64,000 bases of DNA from Gemmatimonadota bacterium (GTDB lineage Bacteria; Latescibacterota; UBA2968; UBA8231): NCBI GenBank assembly GCA_009840005.1, contig VXOR01000008.1:1-64000 (forward strand), written 5' to 3'. Positions 7,338-15,585 of the stretch are shown here, in pieces; positions within the stretch are counted from its first letter, which is position 1; the number at the start of each line of letters is the position of its first letter. Below the pieces are notes generated by a model. The model had not been told where the DNA came from. It ran no database searches and worked only from the letters and a program-made list of their open reading frames with translations. A program made the translations under genes and the position numbers.

Positions 7338-8885
7338 ATGACCGCCGCGCCCGACTACACGTCAAAGGTTCCCTACTACACCTTTCCCGACACCTTGGCC
7401 GAACAAGAGGAGGCCATAGCTACCAACCCGCTGATGCAGCGCATGCTCGAAGCGCGCCGCTCGTACGCCGGCGATCCACACCGTCCCATCTACCACTACA
7501 TCAATCCCGAGGCCAATCTCAACGACCCCAACGGACTGTGCTTCTGGCAGGGCCGCTATCATCTCTTCTACCAAGCCTACCCACCGGAGGACACTCGCCA
7601 GCACTGGGGCCACGCCATAAGCGACGATCTCGTCCACTGGCGCGACCTGCCGTACTGCATCTATCCAAACCCGGAGCGCTGCTGCTTTTCAGGTGCCACG
7701 CTGGTCGAGGAGGACCGCGTCATTGCCATGTACCACGGCACTGAGGTCGGCAACATGGTCGCCACTTCTTCGGACCCGCTATTGCTCAACTGGGAAAAGG
7801 TCGCCAACAAGGCCGTGATCCCCATCCGCGCCGACGTGCCCTACCGAGTCTTCGATCCCTGCATCTGGAAGCAGGGCGACGCGTACTACTCGCTGTCGGC
7901 GGGTACCAAACCCGAAGGCCCGGCTGGCAAGCCCGTGCGCGCCAATTTCCTCTTCAGGTCGAGCGATCTCGAACACTGGGAGTATCTCCACCCCTTCGCG
8001 GAGGATGACGGGTACACGCTAGTTGGTGACGACGGAGCCTGTCCCTATTTCTGGCCGATTGGCGACCGCCACATCCTCCTCTTCTTTAGCCATAGAAGCG
8101 GCGGCCAGTACCTGCTCGGCGACTACGACACCGAGCGCGACAAGTTCGTCGTAACCTACGGTGCCAAGTTCAACTTCGGCGCGGCCTCGCCCTCGGGCGT
8201 CCATGCCCCTTCGGCGACCCCCGACGGCCAAGGCGGCGTCTTGGTCATCTTCAACATGAACCCCGGCAAACCGACCAAGAATTGGAACCAGATTATGACC
8301 TTGCCCCGCCGGCTGACCGTGGTCGGCGACGATTTGGCCATGGAGCCGGCCGGCGACCTCGAGTCGCTTAGGCGGGATCATCAGCACATCGGCAAAACAA
8401 CGCTCCCCGCCAACGAAGAATTCGTCCTCGATAGAGTCCGAGGCAATGCCATGGAAATCGTCGCTGAAATCGATCCGCAAGACGCGCCCATGGTCGAACT
8501 CAATGTCCTGCGCGCTCCCGGCAAGGAAGAGTACACGCGCATTGCCTTTTTTAAAAATCGGGGCTTCAGAGACCGCGTCTTTGGCAGCGACCATCACCAG
8601 AGTCTGATTTCGCTCGACACCTCGTATTCTTCTGTCGCGCCCGACGTGCTCTCCCGCGCTCCGGAGACCGCTCCAGTCATCCTCACTCCGGGCGAAAGGC
8701 TCAAGCTGCGGGTTTTTGTCGATAAGAGCGTCGTCGAGGTCTTTGCCAACGGCCAGCAATGCGTGGCCGCACGGGTCTATCCCGACCGCGCCGACAGTGT
8801 CGGGGTCTCGTTGCGCGCGCAGGGCCAGAGCGCCGAACTGCTCTCGCTCGACGCCTATCAGATGCAGGATATCTACGCCGAATAG
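7338..8885 (+). CDS. Glycoside hydrolase family 32-like protein
   Basis: GH32 (levanase/invertase/inulinase) architecture: an N-terminal five-bladed propeller and a C-terminal beta-sandwich (about 370-515, ending in the VFVDKSVVEVFANG block). The nucleophile motif NDPNG is present with Asp63, and FDP with Asp173 corresponds to the transition-state RDP. The third hallmark, normally ECP with the acid/base Glu, reads DDGACPYFW (about 231-239), so the Glu is replaced by Ala234. There is no signal peptide, so action inside the cell is likely unless export is unusual. It starts an operon with PhyH, an SDR and a large membrane protein. Either it uses another acid residue nearby (Asp231/232), has a different specificity, or binds rather than hydrolyses. 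Confidence 0.85.
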   Translation: MTAAPDYTSKVPYYTFPDTLAEQEEAIATNPLMQRMLEARRSYAGDPHRPIYHYINPEANLNDPNGLCFWQGRYHLFYQAYPPEDTRQHWGHAISDDLVHWRDLPYCIYPNPERCCFSGATLVEEDRVIAMYHGTEVGNMVATSSDPLLLNWEKVANKAVIPIRADVPYRVFDPCIWKQGDAYYSLSAGTKPEGPAGKPVRANFLFRSSDLEHWEYLHPFAEDDGYTLVGDDGACPYFWPIGDRHILLFFSHRSGGQYLLGDYDTERDKFVVTYGAKFNFGAASPSGVHAPSATPDGQGGVLVIFNMNPGKPTKNWNQIMTLPRRLTVVGDDLAMEPAGDLESLRRDHQHIGKTTLPANEEFVLDRVRGNAMEIVAEIDPQDAPMVELNVLRAPGKEEYTRIAFFKNRGFRDRVFGSDHHQSLISLDTSYSSVAPDVLSRAPETAPVILTPGERLKLRVFVDKSVVEVFANGQQCVAARVYPDRADSVGVSLRAQGQSAELLSLDAYQMQDIYAE

Positions 8886-8898
8886 AAAGGAGCACGCC

Positions 8899-9657
8899 AT
8901 GACCGAAGAAGAAAAATTCGTCTTTGACTTGGAGGGCTATCTAGTCATCAAAGACGTCCTTAGCCCGCAGGAACTAGACGATCTCAACGCGCTGATGGAC
9001 CGGTACATCGACGGCTGGGACAACCATCCTTCGGCTGAGCTCAGGTCGAAGCCCCGCAACGACCTGAACAAGGTCAGTAGCTGGGGCCAAGCTACCAAAG
9101 ACCTGATCGACCACCCCAAAATTTTGCCCTACTTGGTCGAACTCATCGGCCCCAAGGTCCGCATCGACCACGACTACGCCATCATCATGGATCGAGGGGA
9201 CTCCCGTGGCGGTCTGCACGGCGGCCCGAGCCAAGATACCGACCACTGGTTTAGCTACCGCGACGGCCAGATGCGCAATGGCCTGAGCGTGGTGACCTTT
9301 TTTCTCGCCGACGCCAATGAGGGCGATGGCGGCTTCGCCTGCGTGCCGGGCAGCCACAAGACCAATTACCCCCGCAACCTGCCCCAAGAGGTCAGGCACT
9401 TTGAGCGCGACGCGCATTACGTCGTTCAACCGACAGCTAAAGCCGGGGATGCGCTGTTCTTTACCGAGGCCCTCATCCACGGTACCATGCCGTGGCGCGC
9501 CGAGCACCAACGCCGAACGTTGCTCTACAAGTACAGTCCCGGCTACTCGACGTGGGCCAAGGAGTTTTACAACCTCGACGAGTACGGCGAGTTGACCGAA
9601 CGCCAAAAGCGCATCATGGCTACTCCCTCGATACACGAGCACCCCGAGATCGTTTAG
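8899..9657 (+). CDS. PhyH-family protein with HxG in place of HxD
   Basis: PhyH-like double-stranded beta-helix protein, 252 residues from ATG 8899 with AAAGGAG upstream; a longer frame from 8716 overlaps the GH32 gene and is rejected. The FACVPGSH block (about 146-153), distal His194 (LIHGT) and Arg206 (RRTLLY) align with Fe(II)/2-oxoglutarate oxygenases. The proximal iron motif reads LHGGP, giving His107-x-Gly109 with no carboxylate. Loss of this Asp is the hallmark of 2-oxoglutarate-dependent halogenases (SyrB2-type HxA, WelO5-type HxG), but it also occurs in uncharacterised or inactive family members. The gene follows GH32 by 13 bp. Halogenation is a hypothesis, not a call. Confidence 0.82.
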   Translation: MTEEEKFVFDLEGYLVIKDVLSPQELDDLNALMDRYIDGWDNHPSAELRSKPRNDLNKVSSWGQATKDLIDHPKILPYLVELIGPKVRIDHDYAIIMDRGDSRGGLHGGPSQDTDHWFSYRDGQMRNGLSVVTFFLADANEGDGGFACVPGSHKTNYPRNLPQEVRHFERDAHYVVQPTAKAGDALFFTEALIHGTMPWRAEHQRRTLLYKYSPGYSTWAKEFYNLDEYGELTERQKRIMATPSIHEHPEIV

Positions 9658-9663
9658 AAAAAC

Positions 9664-9784
9664 AGTGGTTAGTGATCGGTGGCCAGTGATCAGCCCCAAC
9701 TTCCCCTCGGCCCGGAGGTGCGGGGACTAACCACTAACCACTAATCACTAACCACTAACCACTAACCACTAACCACTAATCACT
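9664..9784. repeat. CTAACCA heptamer tandem array with inverted partner
   Basis: About eight heptamers of CTAACCA/CTAATCA run from 9727 to 9784. An inverted version (AGTGGTTAGTGAT) lies at 9664-9676, so the intergenic space could fold into a large hairpin. A related short stretch occurs at 59865-59890. It separates the PhyH and SDR genes of one operon. Confidence 0.85.
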
Positions 9785-9807
9785 TTTAGACCAATAAGGA
9801 GCACAAT

Positions 9808-10593
9808 ATGTCTGACCCATACTTGCTAAGCGGAAAGAAAGCCTTCGTCACCGGCGGCAAGCGCCGCATTGGCCGCGGCATTGCCTTGTCTTTAGCCGAA
9901 GCGGGCTGCGACGTGGGGATCAACGACCTGCACGAGGACGACGATGCCGGCAAAACCTTGGACCTGATCCGCGCCTTGGGCCGCGAGGCCGAGTTTTTTC
10001 AAGGCGACATTTCTGATAGCGCTCGAGTCGAGTCGATGTTCGCGGCCTTTCTCGAACGGTTTGGCCGCATTGACATCTTGGTCAACAACCCCTACGGCGG
10101 CACGGGCGAGCCCTTCCTCGAACTCAGCGAGGAGAATTGGGACCAAAATCTCGACGTGGGTCTCAAGGGATTTTTTCTGTGCTCGCAGCAAGCAGCGCGC
10201 GCCATGGTGGCGCAGGGCGATGGAGGAGCCATCGTCAGCACCTCTTCGGTGCACGGACGCCGGGCGTGGAAGAACGACACGGCGTACGGGGCGGCCAAAG
10301 CCGGCGTCTTGCGCCTGACCGAAAGCATGGCCGTTGACTTGGGCGAACACGGAATCCGCTGCAACGCCATCATGCCCGGATACATGGACACCGATCACGT
10401 CTTCAACGAACCGCCTCCGGCATTGGGGGTTATTGAAGAACGGCTCCACGACATAGTTCCCCTGCGTCGTCCGGGAACCCCCGAAGACATTGGCCGGGCC
10501 GTGGTCTTCCTCTGCTCGCCGGCCGCTGGCTGCATTACCGGGGCGTCTTTGCCGGTGGATGGGGGACTTTTGGCTGCCTCGGCCGCTGGGTAG
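9808..10593 (+). CDS. Short-chain dehydrogenase/reductase
   Basis: Classical SDR of 261 residues. The cofactor motif TGGKRRIG (15-22), the STSS catalytic Ser (about 146) and Tyr160-x3-Lys164 (YGAAK) are all present; the usual NNAG reads NNPYGG. The C-terminal PVDGG ending is typical of classical SDRs such as 3-oxoacyl reductase-like and sugar dehydrogenase enzymes. AAGGAG precedes the ATG. It lies between the PhyH and membrane-transporter genes of the GH32 operon and is presumably an NAD(P)-dependent alcohol or sugar dehydrogenase in the cytoplasm. The substrate is unknown. Confidence 0.92.
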   Translation: MSDPYLLSGKKAFVTGGKRRIGRGIALSLAEAGCDVGINDLHEDDDAGKTLDLIRALGREAEFFQGDISDSARVESMFAAFLERFGRIDILVNNPYGGTGEPFLELSEENWDQNLDVGLKGFFLCSQQAARAMVAQGDGGAIVSTSSVHGRRAWKNDTAYGAAKAGVLRLTESMAVDLGEHGIRCNAIMPGYMDTDHVFNEPPPALGVIEERLHDIVPLRRPGTPEDIGRAVVFLCSPAAGCITGASLPVDGGLLAASAAG

Positions 10594-10622
10594 GGCAATC
10601 GACAGAACTCGTCGGCCCACAC

Positions 10623-12542
10623 ATGCCCAAATCGCTTTTCAGCATCAAGGGGTTGCTAACCGGCATCGCCCTTTCCTTGGCGGTGGGCCTGCTCGCGCCG
10701 TATGGGGTAGTGTTCAATTACTACTGGGTCGGTTTCAACCCCTCTTCGCCGGGTGCGCTCTTTCTCTTTTTTGTCCTGACCTTTGCCGTCAATGGATTCG
10801 TGGCTCTGCTCGGCCGCCACTTCGCCCTGTCCAAAGCCGATCTGGTACTGATTTACTGCATGTTGATGATGGCGGTCACGGTGCCGACTTGGGGCCTGAT
10901 GTTTTTCCTCATTGGCACCATCGTCTATCCCTTCTACTACGCCACCCCGGAAAACAACTACGCCGAGCTGTTCTACGACTTCATCCCCGCGTGGATCGCG
11001 CCGCAGGACTTTGAGGCCATCAAGAATTACTACGAGGGCCTGCCAAAAGGTGAGTCCATCCCGTGGGGCGTCTGGGTGGAGCCGATGGCCTACTGGCTGG
11101 CGTTGATCGTGGCCATGAGCTTCATGCTGATCTGCATGAGCGCCATCCTCCACCGCCAGTGGTCGGAGCACGAGCGGCTGACCTATCCGATGGTCCAACT
11201 GCCGCAGAATATGATTGAGAAGGACGCCAACGCGTACGTGGCTCCTTTCTTTAAGGACCAGCGGATGTGGCTGGGGTTTGCTGTGCCCTGCATCCTGCTC
11301 AGTCTCAATGCCCTCAATCACTACTTCCCCATTGTGCCCGAATACAACCCCCGCGGCCGGTTTTCCTTTTTAAACCATACCTTGCACCTGCCGGTTGCAC
11401 TCAACTTGGCTTGGGTCGGCTTCTTCTACTTGGTCAATCTCGAGATCACGTTTAGCATCTGGTTCTTCTACGTGTTCTCCAAGGTGGAGGAAGGGGTCTT
11501 CAAGACGCTCGGTATTGCCAGCACCGAGCGCCTGAGCGCGTACGAGTACTCGCAGCCGGCCGACCTGACTCATCAAGCCACCGGCGCGGTCATTGTGTTG
11601 GTGCTTTTTGGCCTGTGGACGGCCCGGCCCCATCTCAAAGAGGTTTGGCGCAAACTGTGGGATCCGCGCAGCGGCGTCGATGACAGCGAGGAGTTGCTCC
11701 GCTATCGCACGGCCTTGCTCGGTTTTTTGGGCAGTCTGCTCTTCGTCGCCGTGTGGCTCTGGCGTTCAGGGGTGCCGATTGCGGTGCTTCCGGTCCTGCT
11801 CGTCGTCAGCTTGCTGTTCTTCATCTTGGTCGCGCGCGTGGTGGCTACCGGCGGCGTGGCCACCGCCCGCAGCCCCATTGTCCCGGCGTACTTCATCATT
11901 TCGGGTTTGGGCACCTCGATCCTCGGGGCCAAGGGCTTGGTCGCCCTCAACTTCACCTTTATTTGGCAGGGCGAATCGCGCACTTCGCCGATGGTTGCGT
12001 GCGCCAATGGCCTCAAACTCGCCGAGTTGATCCCGGGCCCCAAGACGCGGCTGTTTTGGGGCCTGATGCTGGCGCTGGTGTGCAGCCTGTTGGCCGCGGC
12101 CTACATGACCTTGAAGCTGGCCTATACCCACGGAGCGATAAATCTGTCGCTGATCAATTGGGCCGGTGCCCACGGCTGGCCCTACATCGGCCCGACCATT
12201 CTCAACATGCCCGAGGCCGACATGCGCGGCTGGCTCTTCAAGGGAATTGGCGCGGCCGTGGAGGGCTTTTTAATGTGGGCGCAGCACCGGTGGTTTTGGT
12301 GGCCCTTTCACCCGATCGGCTTTGCTATTGCCGTGGGTTGGCTGACGAGTCAGATCTGGTTCTCGGCGCTGATCGCTTGGCTGTTGAAGCTGGTCATCCT
12401 GCGCTTTGGCGGCGTGCGCCTGTTCCAGAACGCCAAGCCGTTTTTTTTGGGATTGATTTTGGGCGAGGTTTCTGTCTCGGGGGTATGGGGCGCGATCTAT
12501 GCGCTGACTGCGGAAAAGGGGCGCGTGCTGACGCATATGTAG
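10623..12542 (+). CDS. Large multi-pass membrane protein (DUF6785/DUF6784-like)
   Basis: Integral membrane protein of 639 residues with roughly twelve or more hydrophobic spans distributed through the chain (for example 9-30, 44-64, 73-100, 155-180, 215-235, 260-290 and many after 370). It resembles the uncharacterised DUF6785/DUF6784 proteins, distantly like oligopeptide-transporter-type carriers; this recognition is from memory and moderate. Aromatic-rich loops such as NYYEGLPKGE face one side. It is the last gene of the GH32-PhyH-SDR operon, starting 29 bp after the SDR stop, so it probably imports the substrate or exports a product. No ATPase partner is adjacent, so any transport would be secondary. 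Confidence 0.75.
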   Translation: MPKSLFSIKGLLTGIALSLAVGLLAPYGVVFNYYWVGFNPSSPGALFLFFVLTFAVNGFVALLGRHFALSKADLVLIYCMLMMAVTVPTWGLMFFLIGTIVYPFYYATPENNYAELFYDFIPAWIAPQDFEAIKNYYEGLPKGESIPWGVWVEPMAYWLALIVAMSFMLICMSAILHRQWSEHERLTYPMVQLPQNMIEKDANAYVAPFFKDQRMWLGFAVPCILLSLNALNHYFPIVPEYNPRGRFSFLNHTLHLPVALNLAWVGFFYLVNLEITFSIWFFYVFSKVEEGVFKTLGIASTERLSAYEYSQPADLTHQATGAVIVLVLFGLWTARPHLKEVWRKLWDPRSGVDDSEELLRYRTALLGFLGSLLFVAVWLWRSGVPIAVLPVLLVVSLLFFILVARVVATGGVATARSPIVPAYFIISGLGTSILGAKGLVALNFTFIWQGESRTSPMVACANGLKLAELIPGPKTRLFWGLMLALVCSLLAAAYMTLKLAYTHGAINLSLINWAGAHGWPYIGPTILNMPEADMRGWLFKGIGAAVEGFLMWAQHRWFWWPFHPIGFAIAVGWLTSQIWFSALIAWLLKLVILRFGGVRLFQNAKPFFLGLILGEVSVSGVWGAIYALTAEKGRVLTHM

Positions 12543-12551
12543 CGAATTGAT

Positions 12552-13280
12552 TTAAGCATTAGCCTCCACCATCACCTCAATAGTTGCCAGATGCGCTGCA
12601 ACGCGCACATCCATCGGCTGCGCCGTCGGGGTTTCTGACGTCACCAGATGCCCCGTATGGCCTCGCTGGAACAAAGCGATAGGTATGCCCTCCCCGTACT
12701 TCCGCCTTGCCACCTCCATATTGGGATGAATCACCCCATTGACCGCAACCTCGCCTTCAATCTCGGCATTCTCGTTAATCGGACAAACCCGTGCCACCCG
12801 CTTCACCATCTCCCGTCCCAGAGATTCCCGGTCTCCAAACATCTCGTACAGATAAAATCCCGGGCTCTCCCAGTCCTCGTGCAAATCGATCACACTCGCA
12901 AAAACTCTTCCCGCCAAAAAATCCTGCAAAATCTCAATCTCGGGCACATCATCGCGCAAAAACGCCCAATTCACATCTACATCCTGTGCATTGAACCGGG
13001 CATTGTGAGCATAGCTCCACGGACACAAACACGGAATAACTTCAAAACGCACCCTATCAGCCCAGCGCTCCCACTCCCCCTGCAAAAAAGCGAGCGCGGC
13101 CTCCACGCCAGCCGGTTCATCGCCGTGCGTCCCTCCATTGATATAAACAACCGGTGCGTCTCCCCTGCCAGCAGACACACACAGAATCGGCAAACCTTCA
13201 ACCTCGCCCAATATCTGCACATCAATACCAGACACCGCTTCCACGCGCCTGACAACAGCATTGTAATCCCGTTGAACCAT
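12552..13280 (-). CDS. M14-family zinc carboxypeptidase / AstE-AspA-like deacylase
   Basis: Zinc-dependent hydrolase of the M14/succinylglutamate desuccinylase group, 242 residues from ATG 13280. Zinc ligands are seen as His52-x2-Glu55 in GGTHGDE and His134 in IDLHED, with the NARFN...DVNWAF segment matching the substrate-binding Asn-Arg region. Such enzymes remove an acyl or C-terminal amino acid group in the cytoplasm. The start codon overlaps the stop of an upstream 42-codon IMPase remnant (TGATG), showing former translational coupling. It converges with the preceding membrane-protein gene (9-bp gap). The substrate is not predictable. Confidence 0.85.
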   Translation of the reverse strand: MVQRDYNAVVRRVEAVSGIDVQILGEVEGLPILCVSAGRGDAPVVYINGGTHGDEPAGVEAALAFLQGEWERWADRVRFEVIPCLCPWSYAHNARFNAQDVDVNWAFLRDDVPEIEILQDFLAGRVFASVIDLHEDWESPGFYLYEMFGDRESLGREMVKRVARVCPINENAEIEGEVAVNGVIHPNMEVARRKYGEGIPIALFQRGHTGHLVTSETPTAQPMDVRVAAHLATIEVMVEANA

Positions 13281-13408
13281 CACATATCCCGAAGCGCATC
13301 AATCACCTGCGCGTGAATCTCGCGGGCACTAACCACCTGTGCAGCAGACGCAAAATCGAGCGGCCTGCTAAACGTATCGCTCACCTGTCCACCGACTTCC
13401 TCGGTCAT
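13280..13408 (-). pseudogene. C-terminal remnant of an inositol-monophosphatase-family gene
   Basis: A 42-codon open frame reading MTEEVGGQVSDTFSRPLD and ending EIHAQVIDALRDM. This matches the C-terminal end of inositol monophosphatase family proteins (EAGGxVSD...GRPLDF...VxSN...IHxxVLxAL). The catalytic N-terminal two thirds are missing: an in-frame TAG lies four codons upstream of the ATG and no other IMPase sequence is seen. AGGAAG lies 8 bases upstream, so a short peptide could still be made. Its TGA overlaps the ATG of the M14 gene. I read it as the 3' end of a deleted operon partner. Confidence 0.72.
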
Positions 13409-13500
13409 GGTTTGTGCTTCCTAAGGTCAGTTGATTTGTGTGAATCTCAGACACCTAATATTCTAAAACCTTTTAAAAACCGAGAGAAGGGAGAAATGTT

Positions 13501-14130
13501 ATGCCGATGTTCAGAAGTGAAGACCAGTACCCCGATTGGTGCGAGTTGGAACACTTTGAGGTCGTGCAGCTCGACGCAGGCGATGAACACTGCTTTGCGC
13601 GTCGCGGCAAGGTGGAGAAGCTGATTGTGGGAGGGGGAAGTTGCCGGTTGCGGGTGGGTGCCGAGGAGGTGGAAGCCGCCACGGGTGCCAATCTGGATTT
13701 GGTCGGTCCGGGGGCTTTTGAAGTATTGGAGGTAAAAGAGGCGGCTACGCTGGTGCGCTTTTGTGGACGCTGGGGAGCAGAGACGGGTGGTTCGGGCATC
13801 TTCAACATGGACAATAGCCCCCAGCCCGAGGATAAGGGCGATCCGGTCCCGTACGAAAAATGGACCAATTTCGATAGCCACTTTCACGACTGCGACGAGT
13901 ATTGGATCATCTTGGAGGGGGAGGCTCGCGCCGTTTCCGAGGGAAAGATGTACGAAATGAAGCCGGGAGACTGCCTTGCCACGGGCATGGGACATCATCA
14001 CGATATGCCGTTGGTGCACGAGCCAGTTCGGGGAGTGTACTTTGAAACGACCCTAGAAGGCCAGAAGCGTCGAGGGCATTTGTGGGATCACACCCACGGG
14101 CAGGCCGAACCCCAGGCCGAGCGGGTGTAG
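13501..14130 (+). CDS. Cupin-domain protein
   Basis: Protein of 209 residues with a clear C-terminal cupin: HFHDCDEYWIILEG (128-140) supplies His127, His129 and Glu133 as metal ligands and KPGDCLATGMGHHHDMP supplies the second motif with His165-His167. The N-terminal half (about 20-90) also has beta-rich cupin-like spacing without metal ligands. It is a stand-alone plus-strand gene with GGGAGAA upstream. Cupins of this type are metal-dependent isomerases, dioxygenases or sugar/oxalate-binding proteins; function cannot be narrowed. It is followed by a MITE-like element. Confidence 0.85.
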   Translation: MPMFRSEDQYPDWCELEHFEVVQLDAGDEHCFARRGKVEKLIVGGGSCRLRVGAEEVEAATGANLDLVGPGAFEVLEVKEAATLVRFCGRWGAETGGSGIFNMDNSPQPEDKGDPVPYEKWTNFDSHFHDCDEYWIILEGEARAVSEGKMYEMKPGDCLATGMGHHHDMPLVHEPVRGVYFETTLEGQKRRGHLWDHTHGQAEPQAERV

Positions 14131-14179
14131 TAGGTCACCCGCTCACTTTCAATTCCCAAGACCTGTCAGACTTGGGTGG

Positions 14180-14349
14180 CTGATGCTACGCAGTACGTGG
14201 GCGGTGGTTGGTTTTCGGCCCGATTCCCGCTGGGATCGCGGGCATTTTGCCCGCGTCGAGGGCGGGACGCCCTCAACCCGACTAGGCCGGGGACCGTAGA
14301 CCGTAGGGGGCGGTTTGAAACCGCCCCCTACCCGGGTGCGTAACATCAG
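14180..14349. mobile_element. MITE-like element, TIR family ACTGATGTTACGCA, copy 1
   Basis: A 170-bp element bounded by CTGATGCTACGCA (14180-14192) and TGCGTAACATCAG (14337-14349), inverted repeats matching at 12 of 13 positions. Inside, a near-perfect hairpin (about 14303-14331) carries GTAGGGGGCGGTTT and its complement. There is no coding capacity. Related elements lie at 25396-25532 and 27334-27438. It sits in the gap between the cupin and EamA genes. Confidence 0.85.
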
Positions 14350-14362
14350 TTAGTGAGAAGGA

Positions 14363-15415
14363 TTAGACGCCGGTGAAGGCTTTGGCCTTGTCGTCGGTCT
14401 TGGGCGGTCGCGTCGGGCGGTCGGTGCGCAGTTCGCCCCACAGGGCAATGGCGATGCCCACGAGGATGATGCCGCCGCCGATGATCTGGGCGGGCATGGG
14501 CACTTCACCCAAGATGAGAGCGGCAAAGAGCACCCCGGCTACCGGCGAGAAGGATGACGCTGTGGCAATGTCGGCCGGGCGCACGCGCTTGATGCCAGCA
14601 AACCACGCCAACTGACCACAAGCCACTACGATTCCTCCATACAGCAGCATCCAGCCCCAGAGCAGCGGGGAGAAGATGTCGGCGAAGTGTGCAAGGCCGA
14701 AAATGTATAGGCCAATTCCGAGGAAGAAAAGCGCGCCGACGAGGTTGCGGAAGACGCTGAAGATGCCCAAGGGGATGGTCTGGAGTTGTTTGCGACCGAT
14801 CTCGGCCCCGCAGACGAGGAGCACGGTAGCGGCGGCGGCAAAGAATTCACCGTAGCCCACTCCGCCCTGCATCCGCGCTGCGGCCATGCTCTCTGGCGAC
14901 GCGTCCATCTGCAAGACGAGGGTCGTGCCCACGCCGCCGAGGGCGCACAAGGCCCCCAGTACGGCCGTCCAGTTCGACTTTTCTCGATAGAGCAGCCAAG
15001 CCAACAACAGGCCGAGGGGAATTTCTATGGTCTCGATCAGGACGATGTTGGTGACCGAGGTGTGGGCAATGGCCGTGAACATCATGGCCGGGGCTATTGC
15101 GCCGGAGGTAAGGGCCAAGGCCGTCTGGACCAGCCATTGCCGACGCGATAGGGCGCGCAGGCGGGCGGGACGCCATTCCCGATGATTGAGGGCGAACAGG
15201 GTTAGCGCCGCGACGAGATTGCCGGCGAAAAGCAGGTTGCAAAAGGAGATGGGGTTGCGGTCGTCTATCAGATTCGCCTCGCCAATTTCGACGAGGCGGG
15301 CTACTACCGAAGCGGCGGCGGCGAAGATCAGTATGGCGATCCACAGGTATGTTCGGCCCGAGGTCATTAGGCTACCGTTTAGTATGTGCATTGCTGCGGC
15401 GTCAGCCGCTCGCAT
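14363..15415 (-). CDS. EamA/DMT-superfamily transporter
   Basis: Drug/metabolite-transporter superfamily permease with two EamA repeats and about ten hydrophobic spans over 350 residues. Typical DMT features include the GGVGTTLV stretch in the middle and the C-terminal ASSFSPVAGVLFAALILGE block ending in GIIIL-type helices. It acts in the inner membrane as a secondary exporter or importer of metabolites; substrate is unknown. The first 8-16 residues before MHILNG are weakly supported and the true start may be ATG at codon 9 or 17. It is a lone gene next to a MITE-like element on its 3' side. Confidence 0.88.
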   Translation of the reverse strand: MRAADAAAMHILNGSLMTSGRTYLWIAILIFAAAASVVARLVEIGEANLIDDRNPISFCNLLFAGNLVAALTLFALNHREWRPARLRALSRRQWLVQTALALTSGAIAPAMMFTAIAHTSVTNIVLIETIEIPLGLLLAWLLYREKSNWTAVLGALCALGGVGTTLVLQMDASPESMAAARMQGGVGYGEFFAAAATVLLVCGAEIGRKQLQTIPLGIFSVFRNLVGALFFLGIGLYIFGLAHFADIFSPLLWGWMLLYGGIVVACGQLAWFAGIKRVRPADIATASSFSPVAGVLFAALILGEVPMPAQIIGGGIILVGIAIALWGELRTDRPTRPPKTDDKAKAFTGV

Positions 15416-15585
15416 TTAAGTAGGTGTTGTAGGCAGGCTACAGGTTCATCTTTGCGTAAAATAGTCTTGACAAAGAAGGCCATTTCGGGCTAATTGGTCA
15501 ATTGTACTCAACGTTATATCTCAACGCAATTCAGTTGTCTCTGGCACGTGTAACAGGATAACCTCATTATATAGGGATGACTATC

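Noticed and set aside
8899..9657. Annotation of the HxG PhyH protein as a halogenase
   Set aside because: The HxG motif alone is not sufficient; no substrate, carrier protein or halogenated-product pathway is visible, so it is reported as a hypothesis only.
9727..9784. Tandem heptamers considered as a CRISPR array
   Set aside because: Units are 7 bp, directly adjacent without spacers, and no cas gene is present.
11753..12550. 265-codon plus-strand frame inside the membrane-protein gene
   Set aside because: It is the shadow frame of the DUF6785-like gene with low-complexity content and no family match.
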